Source of the DNA: Cylindrodendrum hubeiense
Lineage: Eukaryota > Ascomycota > Sordariomycetes > Hypocreales > Nectriaceae
DNA length: 44,888 nucleotides
Direction of reading: 5' to 3'
Assembly: GCA_014621425.1 (NCBI GenBank)
Contig: JAANBB010000341.1
Span: 1-44,888, forward strand
Shown: one piece after another, positions 10,716 to 24,436 of the stretch
Layout of the letters: every line of letters starts with the position of its first letter
Numbering within the stretch: the first letter of the stretch is position 1
Position numbers and translations under genes: made by a program
The notes under the pieces: model-generated
Database searches by the model: none
The model's input: only the letters and a program-made list of their open reading frames with translations
What the model was told of the DNA's origin: nothing

Positions 10716-13511
10716 TTACTGCTGCTCCATTTCCGACGCGACCATCTTCAAAATCTCCTCGCACCCCTTCCTCGAGTTCTCGGGCTTCTTGGCCACGGCC
10801 TGCCACACCTCGCCGTGCCGCGGCTCGTTGAGCACGCACTTGGTGACCACGTCGGCGCGCTTCTCCTCCGTCCCGTGCTGGCACAGGAATCGGTAGTACC
10901 ACGCCCAGCTGTCGCCACAGTCACTGTCCAGCACGAGAGCTTTCTCAAACCAGTTCTGCGCCTTGTCGAGCTTGCGGTCGGACCAGAAGATGCGGGCCAC
11001 GGCCACGAACAGTATGGGGTCGTTGTCCACCTTCTTGATGGCTTCCAGACTGCGCGGCTTGCGCTGCGTTCGTGCCTCCAGGTGCCAAATTTGCTCTACC
11101 CACAGTAGTCCACTCTTGGGGACCTCCTGTTGAGCCTTGGCCATCATTGACTTGGCCTGGGACAGGTTGCCGGCCCGTCGTTCAAGCCGCACCGACTCGC
11201 ACCAGAGCTGCGCATTCTTGGGCACCGCCAGACGAGCTCGGTCGAGTACTGATCGAGCCTTGACCACCAGGCCACCCTTTTCCTCCAGTCGAGAGTACAG
11301 CAGCCACAGGGGTACCGACTTGGGAACCGCCTTGACACCCGTGCTGTAGGCTTCCCTCGCCTGCCCAACCTTGCCTATGTCCTCGTAGATTTGGCCCTTT
11401 AGCATCCACAGCTTTGCTGCCGTGGGGAAGAGCAGCAGCGCCTGGAGAGTGAGGTCGAGAGCCGCCTCGATCTTGCCGAGAACTCTCTCGAACACCACGC
11501 TCTTCATCCAGACGCGGTCCGTGGGCGCCTGTTCGCGCGCAATCTCCAGCAGCTTCCTCGCCTGGTCCTCGTTGTCGTTCTCTGACTCAAGTTTTACAGC
11601 CGCAAGCCAAATATCCTCGTTGTTCGGGTTCTGGTTGAAGGCGCGCTTGAGCACCAGTCGAGCGTTATCCACCTCTCCGGCCTGCCACTTCTCCTTGGCA
11701 AGCATCATCCACAGATCCTCGCTCTTGGGGCACGCCTCGACAGCCTTCTCCAGCACCTGCCAGAGGGACTCTCGTGAGCCGTGGTTCCTCTCCAAGTCTG
11801 CTGCGGCCATCCACATGGTCTTGCTGTTGACAAACACGCGAAGAGCATAGGCATAGATGGCTCTCGCTGTCTCGTACTTGCCCCTGTTGATACTGGACCT
11901 CGCGTCCTCCATCCAGGTGTCCTTGCGGTCGTCGTCTTCATCCAAACTCCATCCAAGAGTTTCTCGAATGATGTTCTCGCCGGTGATAATGGCGCCCTCC
12001 TCCTCACAGCTCTCTGCCTCCGCAATCCACTCCTCACGCTTAGGCATGGCAGACTCCTTGGCCAGAACCTGAACGGCACGTTTGATGACGTTGACCTTGG
12101 TCCCTTGTCCAAGCTGTTCCTGCAACCGTGCTGCGGCAATCCAGATTTCGTGTGAAGTGGGAACGGCTTTTCGTGCCCTATTGAGCACCTTCTGTGCATT
12201 CTCGGGTGTCTCTAGTCGTGCCAGGGCCAGCCATAGGTCAACCGACAAAGGAATTAACTCCGTCGCCTTGGCCAGGAGCAGCTTGGCGTCGTCGGGGTTC
12301 TCCTCCAGGTTAACAGCCTCCTTCCATAGCGCCTCAGACTCGGGGATGTTGTCGAGGGCTTGTCGGATAACTCGCTTCTTGTTACTGGGCAGCGTTTCTA
12401 ATCTCATGGCCTCGACCCATAGTCTAACTGATCGACCGTTGGCCTCAATGGCTCTTCGCGCAATGACCTTTGCGTTGTGGGAGTCGTGGTTGAGTCGAAT
12501 GTTCTCCAGCCAGGCGTCTTCGCTCTTGGGACATCTCGTGCAGCCCTGGTCGATAGTCTTTCGTGCGGACACAATCTTGCCAGCAAGCTCCTCGAGTCGG
12601 GCCGCGGCAATCCATCCCAAAGCGTTGTTGGGGTTGGTCTTGACAACTGACTGCAGAAGCTCGCGCACTCGGTTGATATCTCCGACCTGAGCCTGTGCCT
12701 CGCTCATCTGCACCTTGTTCAAGTTCGTGAGATAACCCTGAGCATCGATGCTTGTCGAGCTGCCCACGACCGACTCGGTTCCCTGGGACGCCTGCTCTAA
12801 CCTCGACTTGAGAACCTTGTCTCGCGCCGCACCAATCTTTGCAAAGTTTGTCATGGTTCCGTCCGCCGCGTCTCCGCCAGCGCCCGAAGCCGTGCCATCG
12901 TCCGTGACAGTCGTGCCCAGCTCTGTAGAATCCCTGGCGGCCGCCAGTACGCTGTCGGGTACGGCATAGAATCGTTGGCGCAGGGCCTGCTTGCTGCGGC
13001 GGTTCTTGCCCGTCAAATCTCCGACCTCGGGTAAGTTCGCCCACTCGTCGTCCGTGACGCTCGCCAGCGCGCGCTTCAGATCCGAGAACTGTTGCTGAAT
13101 CTTGGGGTTGTTGCGCTCGTACTCTTCGCGCTCGGCATTCTCTCGCGCCTCACGCTGCCTTTTTCGTCGGTCCATCCGCTCGTCGACCCATTCCCAGATT
13201 TTATCCGCCTCTTCATCGTCCTTGTCGTAGACGCCGCCGGCGAAGAGTCCAACCTCGTTGTCGGGGTCCTGGTAGCGTTCTCGGTCGTCATCGCCGCCTT
13301 CGTCGTCCTTTTCCTTGGGCTTCTTGCCGTCAGGTGCTATGCCGAGCTGGGCGGCGCGTTTCGCGAGCGCTTCCTTGATTTGATCCTCGCTGGGTCCGTC
13401 CCTAGCAGGACCAAGATCGGATCTTGTCGTGAAGCCGGTAGCACCTCGTCCAAGACCAGCGACGTAATTCTCCGGCGCTGGCTGGTTCAGGAAATCGCGT
13501 CGGGTCGTCAT
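10716..13511 (-). CDS. prp1: Pre-mRNA splicing factor Prp1/PRP6 (U4/U6.U5 tri-snRNP)
   Basis: Intronless, 931 aa, close to human PRPF6 in length. PRP6 bridges U5 and U4/U6 snRNPs in the tri-snRNP and is needed for spliceosome assembly in the nucleus. The N-terminal PRP1_N region is visible: FLNQPAPENYVAGLGRGATG near residue 7, a charged linker with DEEADKIWEWVDERMDRR, then NPKIQQQFSDLKRALASVT and VPDSVLAAAR. From about residue 270 to the end there are tandem HAT/TPR-like helical repeats with the W-x-x-A-A-R-L-E pattern (WIAAARLEE, LWLALARLE, IWIAAARLQ, LWMMLAKEKW, IWLAAVKLE). The frame ends on a natural stop after MVASEMEQQ. It is divergent from dim1 with 348 bp between start codons. Confidence 0.96.
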   Translation of the reverse strand: MTTRRDFLNQPAPENYVAGLGRGATGFTTRSDLGPARDGPSEDQIKEALAKRAAQLGIAPDGKKPKEKDDEGGDDDRERYQDPDNEVGLFAGGVYDKDDEEADKIWEWVDERMDRRKRQREARENAEREEYERNNPKIQQQFSDLKRALASVTDDEWANLPEVGDLTGKNRRSKQALRQRFYAVPDSVLAAARDSTELGTTVTDDGTASGAGGDAADGTMTNFAKIGAARDKVLKSRLEQASQGTESVVGSSTSIDAQGYLTNLNKVQMSEAQAQVGDINRVRELLQSVVKTNPNNALGWIAAARLEELAGKIVSARKTIDQGCTRCPKSEDAWLENIRLNHDSHNAKVIARRAIEANGRSVRLWVEAMRLETLPSNKKRVIRQALDNIPESEALWKEAVNLEENPDDAKLLLAKATELIPLSVDLWLALARLETPENAQKVLNRARKAVPTSHEIWIAAARLQEQLGQGTKVNVIKRAVQVLAKESAMPKREEWIAEAESCEEEGAIITGENIIRETLGWSLDEDDDRKDTWMEDARSSINRGKYETARAIYAYALRVFVNSKTMWMAAADLERNHGSRESLWQVLEKAVEACPKSEDLWMMLAKEKWQAGEVDNARLVLKRAFNQNPNNEDIWLAAVKLESENDNEDQARKLLEIAREQAPTDRVWMKSVVFERVLGKIEAALDLTLQALLLFPTAAKLWMLKGQIYEDIGKVGQAREAYSTGVKAVPKSVPLWLLYSRLEEKGGLVVKARSVLDRARLAVPKNAQLWCESVRLERRAGNLSQAKSMMAKAQQEVPKSGLLWVEQIWHLEARTQRKPRSLEAIKKVDNDPILFVAVARIFWSDRKLDKAQNWFEKALVLDSDCGDSWAWYYRFLCQHGTEEKRADVVTKCVLNEPRHGEVWQAVAKKPENSRKGCEEILKMVASEMEQQ

Positions 13512-15097
<1,586 letters not shown>

Positions 15098-15906
15098 AGA
15101 GGTGTGGATCACAATGTCGAAGTCATGATTAAGCAATAAGCAGAAGGACGGTGCAACGGGAACCAAAAAAGGAATGGCGTTTAGGGGTTTTGTCAACTGA
15201 AGATCAGAAGAGCTTAGAGGAGTAGATGTCGCGAGGATACCTTTTTTATGACATGTCCAAGATCAAGTTCACGTCACAATTCAAATGTTTAGTTAAAAAA
15301 TGCACCTGGTATTCCCATCCTAATTCGTATATACACCAAGCCGCCTCAGCCACTATACCGTCTCTCATTTCTCTCTCTTTCTGGCTTTGGTTTTTTTTCT
15401 CTTCTGTTTGGGGGTCGTCATAAGCCGTTACAATTACAACGTGTAGTCGCCACTTTTCCATCTATGGGGTTTTGAGAAACAAAAAAAGCATCATAACTCC
15501 ACCTTGGAGTGCCCTCCCATTGCCAGCCCCAAGCAAGCATTAGCGTGTCTGCTTGCTCTCTGCGGGTTTGGCCATCCTTGTCGAACACACGAGTCCCGAC
15601 TAGGGAAGGTTGCTCGCCAAGAATGATGATGGTTGGCAGGTGGAGAGGCAAGAAAACAAAGCACACAAAAAACACCCAAGAAACACCTGACAGGAAGCAA
15701 GGGTGTTCGCCTGTCTATAACCAAAGAAAAATAACCTTTGCATCTCCATGTCCCCTCAATGTTCAGCCATGATTGTGGTTGGAAATTTGCATCCAACGCC
15801 GCTGCTCCCTGAGATGCCATGCCATGCGCGCTCAAGATACACAAGACAAAAGTGTGTTAACAAAAGAAAGGCCAGATAAGCCCCTGCCTCAAAAGCAGGT
15901 GCCCAT
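15098..15906. other. Convergent 3' region between dim1 and vac7
   Basis: About 0.8 kb between facing stop codons. A candidate poly(A) context (AATAAG) lies at about 15135 on the dim1 side. Several T-rich and A-rich tracts occur between 15290 and 15490. No gene was seen. Confidence 0.55.
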
Positions 15907-18480
15907 CTAGTAGTGTGAATCCAGTGATGTGCTGTTCGGTTTGAGCGCTGGATCGTTGGCGGAATTCGGCTTGATAGTTTTTCTCCCCGACACGGTGGCA
16001 CTGCGCACACGAGCACTCATTGGCAAGGTGTACTTGACGACACCCTTGACAATGAGGTCGAATTCGTTTTGGTATATTCTCTCCCAGCGCTTCGAGCCAC
16101 CGGATGTCGCGTTACCGGGATATTCAAGCTGCATTTCGCCAGTCGAGGACGATGTCCCCTGATGGAAGAGGGAGCCCTCAAACGTCAGGGGGCTGTCGAA
16201 TACTGTGATCCGGCCCAACAGAACATTTGGTTTAAGGTCGTCGTCTTCGTCACCGCCATCCAGCGGTGGGTCATTAATGGGGTCGTCCAAGGGTCCTAGC
16301 TCTTCCGGACCGCGCGGGTGTTCCCACCAGTCCGAGTCTGTCCCCGCATGTTCCGATTTCGCAAAAATTTCCAAGTTGGCATGGTCGATTGTTACGACGA
16401 CAATGTTAGGGTTGTGCGCCTTGACGGTCAGGTCAAACATCAAGACTTGTTCGCTTGTCACGACGTTGTGGATCGCCGTGATTTCAATTCCAGTCATTGG
16501 CTGCGATGTTGCGAACATGAAGCCAATCGCGCCGGTGATGACCAGCATAAACATCATAGTGAGGACAAGGCATGCCGCGAATCGGTTCAGGTATGACGAC
16601 CGCCTCGTAAAGGTCTGGGACTCGGCCTGCCGCAAGTTGTGCGGACCACGCCGACTCCGACCAGACCGGACTGATCGAATTGATCCAATCAGGGGAGTGC
16701 GCTCGTCATCGGCGCCTGTCGTGTCATCCATATCGTAGCTGGATGACATTTGCATCGCGGTGCGCTTTCCGAAGGCTCCACGAGCGGATTGATTGTTCCG
16801 GGGGCTAGGGGGGCCAGACGAATTATTTCGAGGGTTAGCTCCGGTGAGTTTCGACCGCGCCGCATTCGGGAACGGTGACTCGTTGTCGAAGAGTGACGGA
16901 TGGCTATTATTGGGTTGTCTACCCCAGCGGCCAATATGGTGGTGGTGCCTGGTGGTGCCTCTCGCGGAACCGCCAGCACTGCGGCCGCTTCCCTTGCCAT
17001 CCTCGTCTCCTGGGGTCAAGCTGTCGTTTCCGTTGCTAGTAAAGGTGTTGACAAACTTCATTGTCTTCTTGGGACCATGCGCTGGACCACCGGGCTCCAT
17101 AACGCCGTAGATAGATCGCAGGTTTTGGCGGTCGGCTTGGCTGACCATGGAGGTCGCGCTCGGAGTTCGTGAATGGAATCTTCGCCCAGCACGGTCGTTG
17201 TTGTCCGGGGGGTTAGAATCGTAGACGAAGGTTTCTTCAGAATCAGAAGTATTGGCCTCGTCGACGGCACTTGCAATTGTTGCCTCAAAAACATCCGCTT
17301 TTGAGGATGCTGGGGAAGTTAGTTAGCGAAATAAGCCAAACAAGGGAAATGATGTCTTACCGTTCCCGGTATTCACGGCAGGCTGTTTCCGCGTCGTTTT
17401 CTTCTTTTCTTTCTTGGGCCTGATCGTCTCCGAGCTCGGCTTCGCCTTGAGGGTTCCATTGACTCCTTCAACCTTGGGTCCCGTCGCCAGTGCAACTTGA
17501 GGAACGCTTGGAACGGTTTCGGTCTCGACGGTCATGCTTTGAGTCGAGCCATCCTGTTTAGACTTGACCTGCTTCGCAGACACACTGGACTGCCTTGAGA
17601 CCAACGGGGGCGGGACAGATGTTGTCCTCCGCTGATCAGCCCTGTTATGGCTACTATCGCTGCCACTTTCATGGTTGACAAGGTTGGGTCTCGCACGAAG
17701 GGTCCGGATATCGCCAAGGGCACTGTCAGAGTGGTTCTCTGAGCTCGATAGCTTCTCCTTGACCTTTTCCAGTAAGGCTGTGTCGTTCTTCGGATTGGGG
17801 GAGTTGGGGAGGCTGACTTCCTGGACGGTCTCCAGGGCTCCCCGGGTGGGAGTGCGCATTCCCTGCTGAAACTGCGGATCTTCCGCCTCGCTCTCAGAGG
17901 GAGTGTGCAGAGGTTCCGTAGGCTGAGGCGAGGGACTTGGTCTCTGGACGTTAATAAAAGGCAGCTCCTGGTCGCTTCGGCGCGTAGGTATTCCAGGGCG
18001 GCTATACTGGGGGGGAGGTGATCGCAAGCGGGGCGAGACGGGCCATCGCAGGTTGTCGGATGCGAGGGGTTTCTGGGGAGTGGGTGCTTGTATTTGTTGT
18101 TGAGATTGAGAGGCGGGGAGGAGCGTGGGGGTGGTTGTCGAAGACAATGAGCGTGACGGGATGTTGGAGCTCGCGATGCCCGGTCTCGTCTGGCGAGAGG
18201 GACTCTGTTCGGTTTGGCTGTTCTTGCGAGGTCGAGCACCTGAGATGCGGTTGGCGGAAGCGGTTCTCCTCGGTTGGCGGGCAGGAGAAGAGTCTCGGGA
18301 TGCCAAGGGCGACGGGACAATGGAGTTGTTAGCTGACGACTGCTTCGAGGTCTGGCTCCCGGTGGTCGTCGTTGATGGGGTAGCGGACGGGTCCGGGGTA
18401 TTGGAGCGACGCCTGCTGGCCATATTGGCGGAATGGGCTACGCCAGGGGTGCCGTCTCCGACGACAGAGGATTTGTCCAT
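15907..18480 (-). CDS. vac7: Vac7-like vacuolar membrane regulator of PI(3,5)P2 synthesis
   Basis: Two exons (18480-17361 and 17309-15907) give 840 aa. Yeast Vac7 sits in the vacuole membrane and activates the Fab1 lipid kinase, which makes PI(3,5)P2 during osmotic stress and vacuole inheritance. The first 400 residues or so are low-complexity and rich in Ser/Pro/Thr/Gln. A conserved block follows across and after the splice (SEETFVYDSN, then DRQNLRSIYGVMEPGGPAHG). One strong transmembrane helix lies at about residues 617-640 (FAACLVLTMMFMLVITGAIG), followed by a lumenal domain of about 200 residues containing TVKAHNPNIVVVTIDHANLE and VLLGRITVFDSPLTFEGSLF. This type II layout matches Vac7, though yeast Vac7 is longer (1165 aa). 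The start at 18480 has a strong context (ACCATGG); Met20 at 18423 is an alternative. A short uORF overlaps the start. Confidence 0.88.
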
Positions 18481-18527
18481 GGTGATGGAAGCGGGTGCGG
18501 ACAGTGGAGCGAGAGGCGAGCAATCAT
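18438..18527 (-). promoter_or_regulatory. Overlapping upstream ORF of vac7
   Basis: An ATG at 18527-18525 opens a 29-codon frame, out of frame with vac7, that runs past the vac7 ATG and stops at 18440-18438. If it lies in the mRNA leader, it could reduce initiation at 18480 or favour the in-frame Met at 18423. Whether transcription starts far enough upstream is unknown. Confidence 0.45.
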
Positions 18528-21500
18528 GCCAACAGAGCAGGCCTTAGCTGGGACGATGAATGGTGATGCAGGCGGCAGGCAGGCTCATCGTGGTTGGCTC
18601 GTCATCGAGGCAGGATGGGGGTGGCCTATGGCCCGAGCCGTGAGGGCGGATGAGGCGTGATACCCAACCTATTCCGGACGGCTGCTGCGTCTTGTCTGTC
18701 GAGGGCGATGGCAGACAGGACACGAGCGGACGGGCGGGACGGTTGGGTCGACAACGGGAGGTGGACGCAGAGGAAAAGGCCAGCAGCTGGAAAGGGCAGA
18801 TGTCGGCGTCTGTTGGGCTGTTCTGTGCAGGTCTGGTTCCGGGGTGATGGAGGATGGAGGAGGTGAATGTACGAGGACGTGGTGGTGGTGGTGGTGGCAG
18901 CGGATGGAGTGTTGGATGGAGTGCTGGGCAGAGGAGAGTGGTGACGCTGAGGCGTACCCGGCCGTACCTATATCCGCCACGCGCACGCCCACACAACACA
19001 GGGCAGTTTGCAGGCTCGGGGTGCTAGCAGAGACACTGGAAGTACCTAGAGTACGTACCTACCAGCCTGGCAGCGTGTGCCAGAGGGCGCCAGTGTGCCA
19101 CACACCACACGCACCAGGCCTAGGACCTGGAAAAAGGAACCTGGCGTCCTGGCCAGGGAGCCTAGCAGGGAAACCTGGAAGGGGAAGATTTGGACCTGGG
19201 GAAGCGGACGCGGATTGGACGGGCGCTGCTAGTGCGCCAGCATGACACAATCTGTCGGGTCGGCTTGGGCTGTGGGATGTGGATGTGTCGCTGGCCCGGC
19301 GCGGGACTTGGGCCTTGAGGCGGGCTAGCGTCCTTTTATTTTTTCCACCTGGAAGCAGGAAAAACAAAAAGGGCGCCGGTGGACGGTTAAGGCCCTGGTT
19401 TTCGCTGGTGTTTCTAGTGCCGGTGCTGCCCTGCTGCCCTGCTGCCCGGCTGCCCTGTTGCCCTGGTTCTCGAGGGTTTCTTTGGTTGAGCAAAAGGAAC
19501 GTGAGCTAGTCGTGTCGTAATGCCCGCCGTTAGGACGCACACAACAGACAACAACATCTGCACGTTCACATTCGCTCACTGGTTGTTGCTGCACTCACGC
19601 CTGGGTGTGGGAGGCTCCTCTCGCACGCGCAGTTGGCACAGCTGGCACAAAGGGTTTCTTTGCACCTTACTGTCCGTACCCAATATGGTCTTGGAAAATA
19701 AGAGAGATTTAGATGGGCTGATGATGCACCGGCCGATGAACGGGACCTGCTCAGACATCGCCCACCTCGCATCAGGGAGCACACGCACAACCACCGACAA
19801 GACAGCAGACGGTGCGCTGTCAAACTGGATGGGTCGCGGAGCCCGGGCCAACGCACGCAGCCCAGAGGCACCGTCGCCCACACACCCCCCGAGACCAGAC
19901 GGGAGCCGGAACCTAGGCCCACGACGAGGCGAGCGAAATTGGCCCGCCTGGACGGGACCTCTGGCTCTGTTCCGGTTGTGGGCGGGGACAGGAGGGGATA
20001 GGAAGGGAAGGGAAGGGAAAAGGAAACATAGGGAGTTTCCGGCTCTGCCCACCCACCCGACCAACATTTCCAGCGCTGGGCATGAGCCCGCACCAGCTGC
20101 ATTTCACGCTGTACCCGCTGTAAACGGCACACACAGGCGGGTGGTCATGGGCCTAGCAGCGCTCTCACCGGTGTCAGGCCCCTGTAACCACAGACCGGTA
20201 CCTGGCCCGGGTGGCGACTTAGTGGGCTCGGGGGTCTCGGAAGAGCCCTCCAACGCTGTCGGCCCCTGGTGCCGGTACCTGAGTCTCTCTTGGCTTCCAC
20301 CGTGTAGGGTGCCTCGGTGCCTCTGTGCCTTGTACTGACCCGCGACTAATAACCTAGGTAGGTACGGTACCTAGAGTACCTCGCACACTCTTTGTTGAGC
20401 CAAAGCCCGCTTGTCAGAGTCCCTCATTCCTCACCACTCAATAGCGGCTCTCGGGTTGCTTGGTCAAACCTCTTGTCATCCAGCATCGCCATGCTGAGTT
20501 GCTTACGTCTCAGTGAAGCGAGGAATCTCGTCGAAGCAGCCTGACCGAAGTCCGGGTCTCGGATTTCCACTGCAGGCCTCCGAGCATCCGCCCCAGCCCA
20601 AAGGCGCAGCACACGGCGTCCACCCCCTCCATCCATCACGTCGATTTCTTCCTTCCTTCCATCCATCCATACGACGAGGAGTCTTGGTTCCCGGCGGGTG
20701 GCCGATGCCGATGCCGATGCCGTCCCTCCCTCGGAAGTGGATTAGTAAAGCAAGACACCTCGTAATCCCGAGTAACCCCGTCCATTCCGTTGTCGTTGTC
20801 ATGGTTGACAAAGATCTCTCGGGTGTTTGACTTTTCGGCTGCGGCTTTGGGCAGGTCCTCTGATTGTGATTGTGGCCCAGACAGGCGGAGTTGTGCTTGG
20901 CGAATATCTTGTCGACGCCGAAGCCTAGATAGTTACCTCCACTTGCCAGCCTCCAGCGGCTCCATACGAGTCCAGACAATCGTCAGATTGAACCTTTGCT
21001 ATAAACTCTGCTGGAACGTGCCACCGCCCCATCCGACTCAGCATGTGCTAAGGTATGGGCAGAGATGGCTCATGGTCCATGGTCCTATTGCTCCTCTTAC
21101 TACGTACGGTGGTACAATCTCGACTCTCTTCCGCGCCCAACGCCAAAGACAGAAAAACCCACTTGCTCGGAAAGAAGCGCCGTTGGCGGATGTTGAGGCC
21201 CTGAAGCATTGTGGAGGACTCTCTTTTCAGTGGAAGCCTGATGGGCGCCGGTCCTTCCGGGGAACCACAGCCCTTGATGCCGCCTGAACGCGCTACGACT
21301 GGCCCCAGCTTTGAGAGTCAGGACGCCCGTTCCAGCAGGCGGTTCAAGCAGGCCAGGCCCAGGAACAATCAAATCCCGACCCAAGCGATTACACGGGAAA
21401 CCGGTTGTACAGATCAGGTTACGGCAGGTCGCCGCGGTACCTCGGAGCTACGGGCTCTGGCACACCACGCCGGCACTGCCCCATGTACCCGCGTGGTATC

Positions 21501-24436
21501 CCTGTTCGATCTTGTGACTCCCTTCTGACCGCATCTTGTGCGGTAGAGGCTTGGCTCCACAGGCACATGTGAGACGTTGGCCCTGCTACGTCGTTTGTGC
21601 TACGTACCTACTCGTTCATTGTAATGTAGGCGGCCGTTAGGGGTCCGCTGGGCTCCCTGGGCCTTGCTAGCCTAGGCTAATAATCGCCGGCCCAGCACAT
21701 GTTCACGCTCCCTCCCCCAGGAGGCGTTCCATGCAAGATATAGTGCTGCCCGTGTGAAGGAGCCACATCTTGTTTGCCTGAGCCGTACTCCGTACTGTCC
21801 CATGAGCCGTGATGGCGGCGCGCCGAGTATCCGCTTGAGGCGGTCAACAAAGGGGGTGATGAGGATGAATACCAATGCTGTGAGTGATATGTATGTTCCC
21901 CCCCTATGCCCAGCCCACAATGGAAAAGACGAGTACGTGTCCGTCTTGTCAACAGTCCGGTCACGACTGAGGTACCTCAACGAAGCTCGAAATTGGATGG
22001 ATCTTGATCCAAAGCCAAGTACCATGGTTCTCTCACATGGTCACCCGGGCGTTTGTTGGGGGCCGGGAGCAGCCTTGCCCTCCGGCGGTGACGCTCTCAT
22101 TTATTCCATGATTCATCGTCAAAGCCGGCCAGTCGTTTTCTTTGGTTCCTCACCTAGAACACACCCACCTCACTTATGCGCACTGCGAAACAGTTGGTAG
22201 GCTGCCTCGGTATCATCCTCGCATCATCTGGGCGCTGAAAGGGCCAAGACACAGCACCACCACTTGTCACACCCCTCCCATGCTTCATGATCCCATGTCC
22301 GTTTGCCCATGTCGATGTCCCGATCCATGCCCCCTTCTTTTCCTTCCCGCCCGTCCTTCTCGAAATAAAATAAAAAAGGGGGGAGGGGCAGTCGATCCAT
22401 GTTCGTCCGCGTTCACCCTGCTCGCCCATGTTCATCCCATTCCACGGGGCCGCAACTAATCACAGTGCCACCTGAATGCCACCGACTGCGTGACCTCCGC
22501 GCCCACCAGGAGCCCTGTGGATGGAGTCGCACGGCAGCTCTGTCCCCCCTCTTCCCCCCTCTGTCCCTCTCTGTCTGCTTCCTGTGTCTGTGAGACGTGC
22601 GTGTGTGACGAGCCCCCCTGCTCCACGGTGCCTAAACACCGCCGCCCCCAAGTCATGGCCATTTTGGTCTGTGACCCTCCGCCTCTCACAGCTCGACACG
22701 ATATCCCCCGCCGCCCACACCCCTCCGGTAGCCGCGTATGTGGCACATGTGAACCCAGACCTGACGGGGAACGGGATCACCAGGAAGCTCAAGCTTTTCT
22801 ATCTGCGGGATCTTGCGAGGGCTCTGGAGCACATCTGGGTTCGATGGTGGTGTGTAGGGTAGGTCAGCGCGGACGGAACGGAACGTGATGACTGACATTG
22901 AGGGTTGCACCATCAACCAACCACTCTCTCGGTGACCGAGACATGGACCCTGGTTTCATGTCCATCTGAGATGTTGTCCATGTATTCGGATTGGAACGGG
23001 TACCAGGAAACCCCTCGAGAAGCATCCCGGCCCATATTGAATCTGTGGTTTACTTCCCCGATATCTTGAGCTATGTCGGACTAATACGTAGTATGGCAGA
23101 GCACCAACATGCTGGCATCGACCTGCTCGTCTCGTCTCAGAAACAGATGCCGAGAGACTATATCATAGTCACGTAACTTGCGAGATCCCCCTGACTAAGA
23201 TGTCTATCAGATCTCCGAACGGCTCATCCTCCACGGCGCGGCGCCCAACCCCACGCGCCATTTCCACGACCCGTCGTCCTAACTCTCCCAGCACGTTTTG
23301 CCGCCGCCGCCCGCGCACCCGCCTGACGGGCCGGCCTATCGACGGCTCGGGTTCCTGCGCAGATGATCATCCCGTCCGCGCCGCTGTGAGGTGTCAAGCC
23401 TTGTCACCTTCAGCCTGCTTCTGGCCGCTGCGCTTACTGTAGTGATGCTGCGCCATGTTCTGCCTGATTCGGCCACTTGTTCAACGGTGCTTGGGAGCGC
23501 AGGAGAGCACTGACGAGTTGAGCGAGTGCGACCGCGAATGGGCGTCCAACACATCACCAAGGCGCATCGCGTGTTCGGCTGGCGTGGCCTGGATGTCTCG
23601 CTATCCTGCGCACAGAATGAGCGCGAGTGACTAAGTATCGTAGCACCATTGCTGCGACTATTGATTTGCAATGGACCGAACTGGAAGCTTGAGTCCACGG
23701 CATCTGCATAGTCTATGTGAGAGAGGGCGTGCACAATGACCTTGTCTCTGCGCGGGTCCTCATTTCCGGCAGCCCTTCCCTCGGATGATGCCATGAGAAA
23801 TTAATAACGGTTCATAGGACGGAAATTATGGAAGGCTCGAACACCCGAGTCGAGCTCTTCGGCTCGCTTCCAGAGGCTTTCGGTGACAAGTTGGAAAGTT
23901 GGTTGAGATATGGTGTTGGTGTTGCCGTGGGATGGTACCAGATTTCGTAGTTTCTCTCTCAACGCAGCTCCCCTAAGTTGTCTTGAAAGTATCATTATAT
24001 CTCATTGCTCACTACCTACTAAAACCGGTTCATTACTTGCCATTTCTAGATCAACTCATTTACATAAAATAGGTGGATGACTTGGATAGCCATGACAATC
24101 CACATTCCCAATCCTCCATGTACATACCAAGCCTCTTTGACAACCATATTGTTGACCATTCGTGACGATTCCACAAATCCTCCCCGTGTGATGGGCTCTG
24201 CCTGATAAAGTATCGAAAAATAATGTACGGATGCATGTTGATGGAGCCATGAATAACCCAGAAGCCAAACTCCGCAATATCTAGTGACGTAAATCGTACA
24301 TGACCGGCCATCAGACCCATATGCCCCATGAATAAAAAGTTATATCCAACCGTCACGCCCTAAACAAGACCACACCGCGCGACTCCTCGACTCCCCTCTT
24401 GACATATGCAGGCCCAAACATATAGCATTCAATCAT
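18481..24436. other. Gene-poor region of about 6 kb
   Basis: No reading frame here has a recognisable domain, intron pattern or gene-like composition. The part near 18481 should hold the vac7 promoter and leader, and the part near 24436 the 3' UTR of the coiled-coil gene. Between them are GC-rich low-complexity tracts, an 8-bp repeat at 19425-19464, CCAT and CCGATG runs at about 20645-20715, and several palindromic words: GTACCTAGAGTAC at 19042 and 20367, TACTACGTACG at 21098, and TACGTAGTA at 23095. No intact transposon, tRNA or rRNA was found. Unannotated noncoding RNAs or decayed genes cannot be excluded. Confidence 0.55.
19425..19464 (+). repeat. Five imperfect copies of an 8-bp repeat
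   Basis: Units are GCTGCCCT, GCTGCCCT, GCTGCCCG, GCTGCCCT and GTTGCCCT, head to tail in intergenic DNA. Confidence 0.85.

Noticed and set aside
12082..12690. 202-codon ORF antisense to prp1
   Set aside because: Shadow of the HAT-repeat codons on the opposite strand; no independent evidence.
19520..20338. 272-codon plus-strand ORF in the gene-poor region
   Set aside because: Composition is Gly/Pro/Arg/His-rich without any domain, and opposite-strand ORFs of similar length overlap it, as expected in GC-rich noncoding DNA.
23336..23794. 152-codon minus-strand ORF
   Set aside because: No recognisable domain, no intron or start context, and biased Arg/Ser/Thr composition; it could not be supported as a gene.
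24060..24356. 98-codon minus-strand ORF just downstream of the coiled-coil gene
   Set aside because: Lies in the expected 3' UTR and has no recognisable domain; Met/Trp/His-rich composition is not gene-like.
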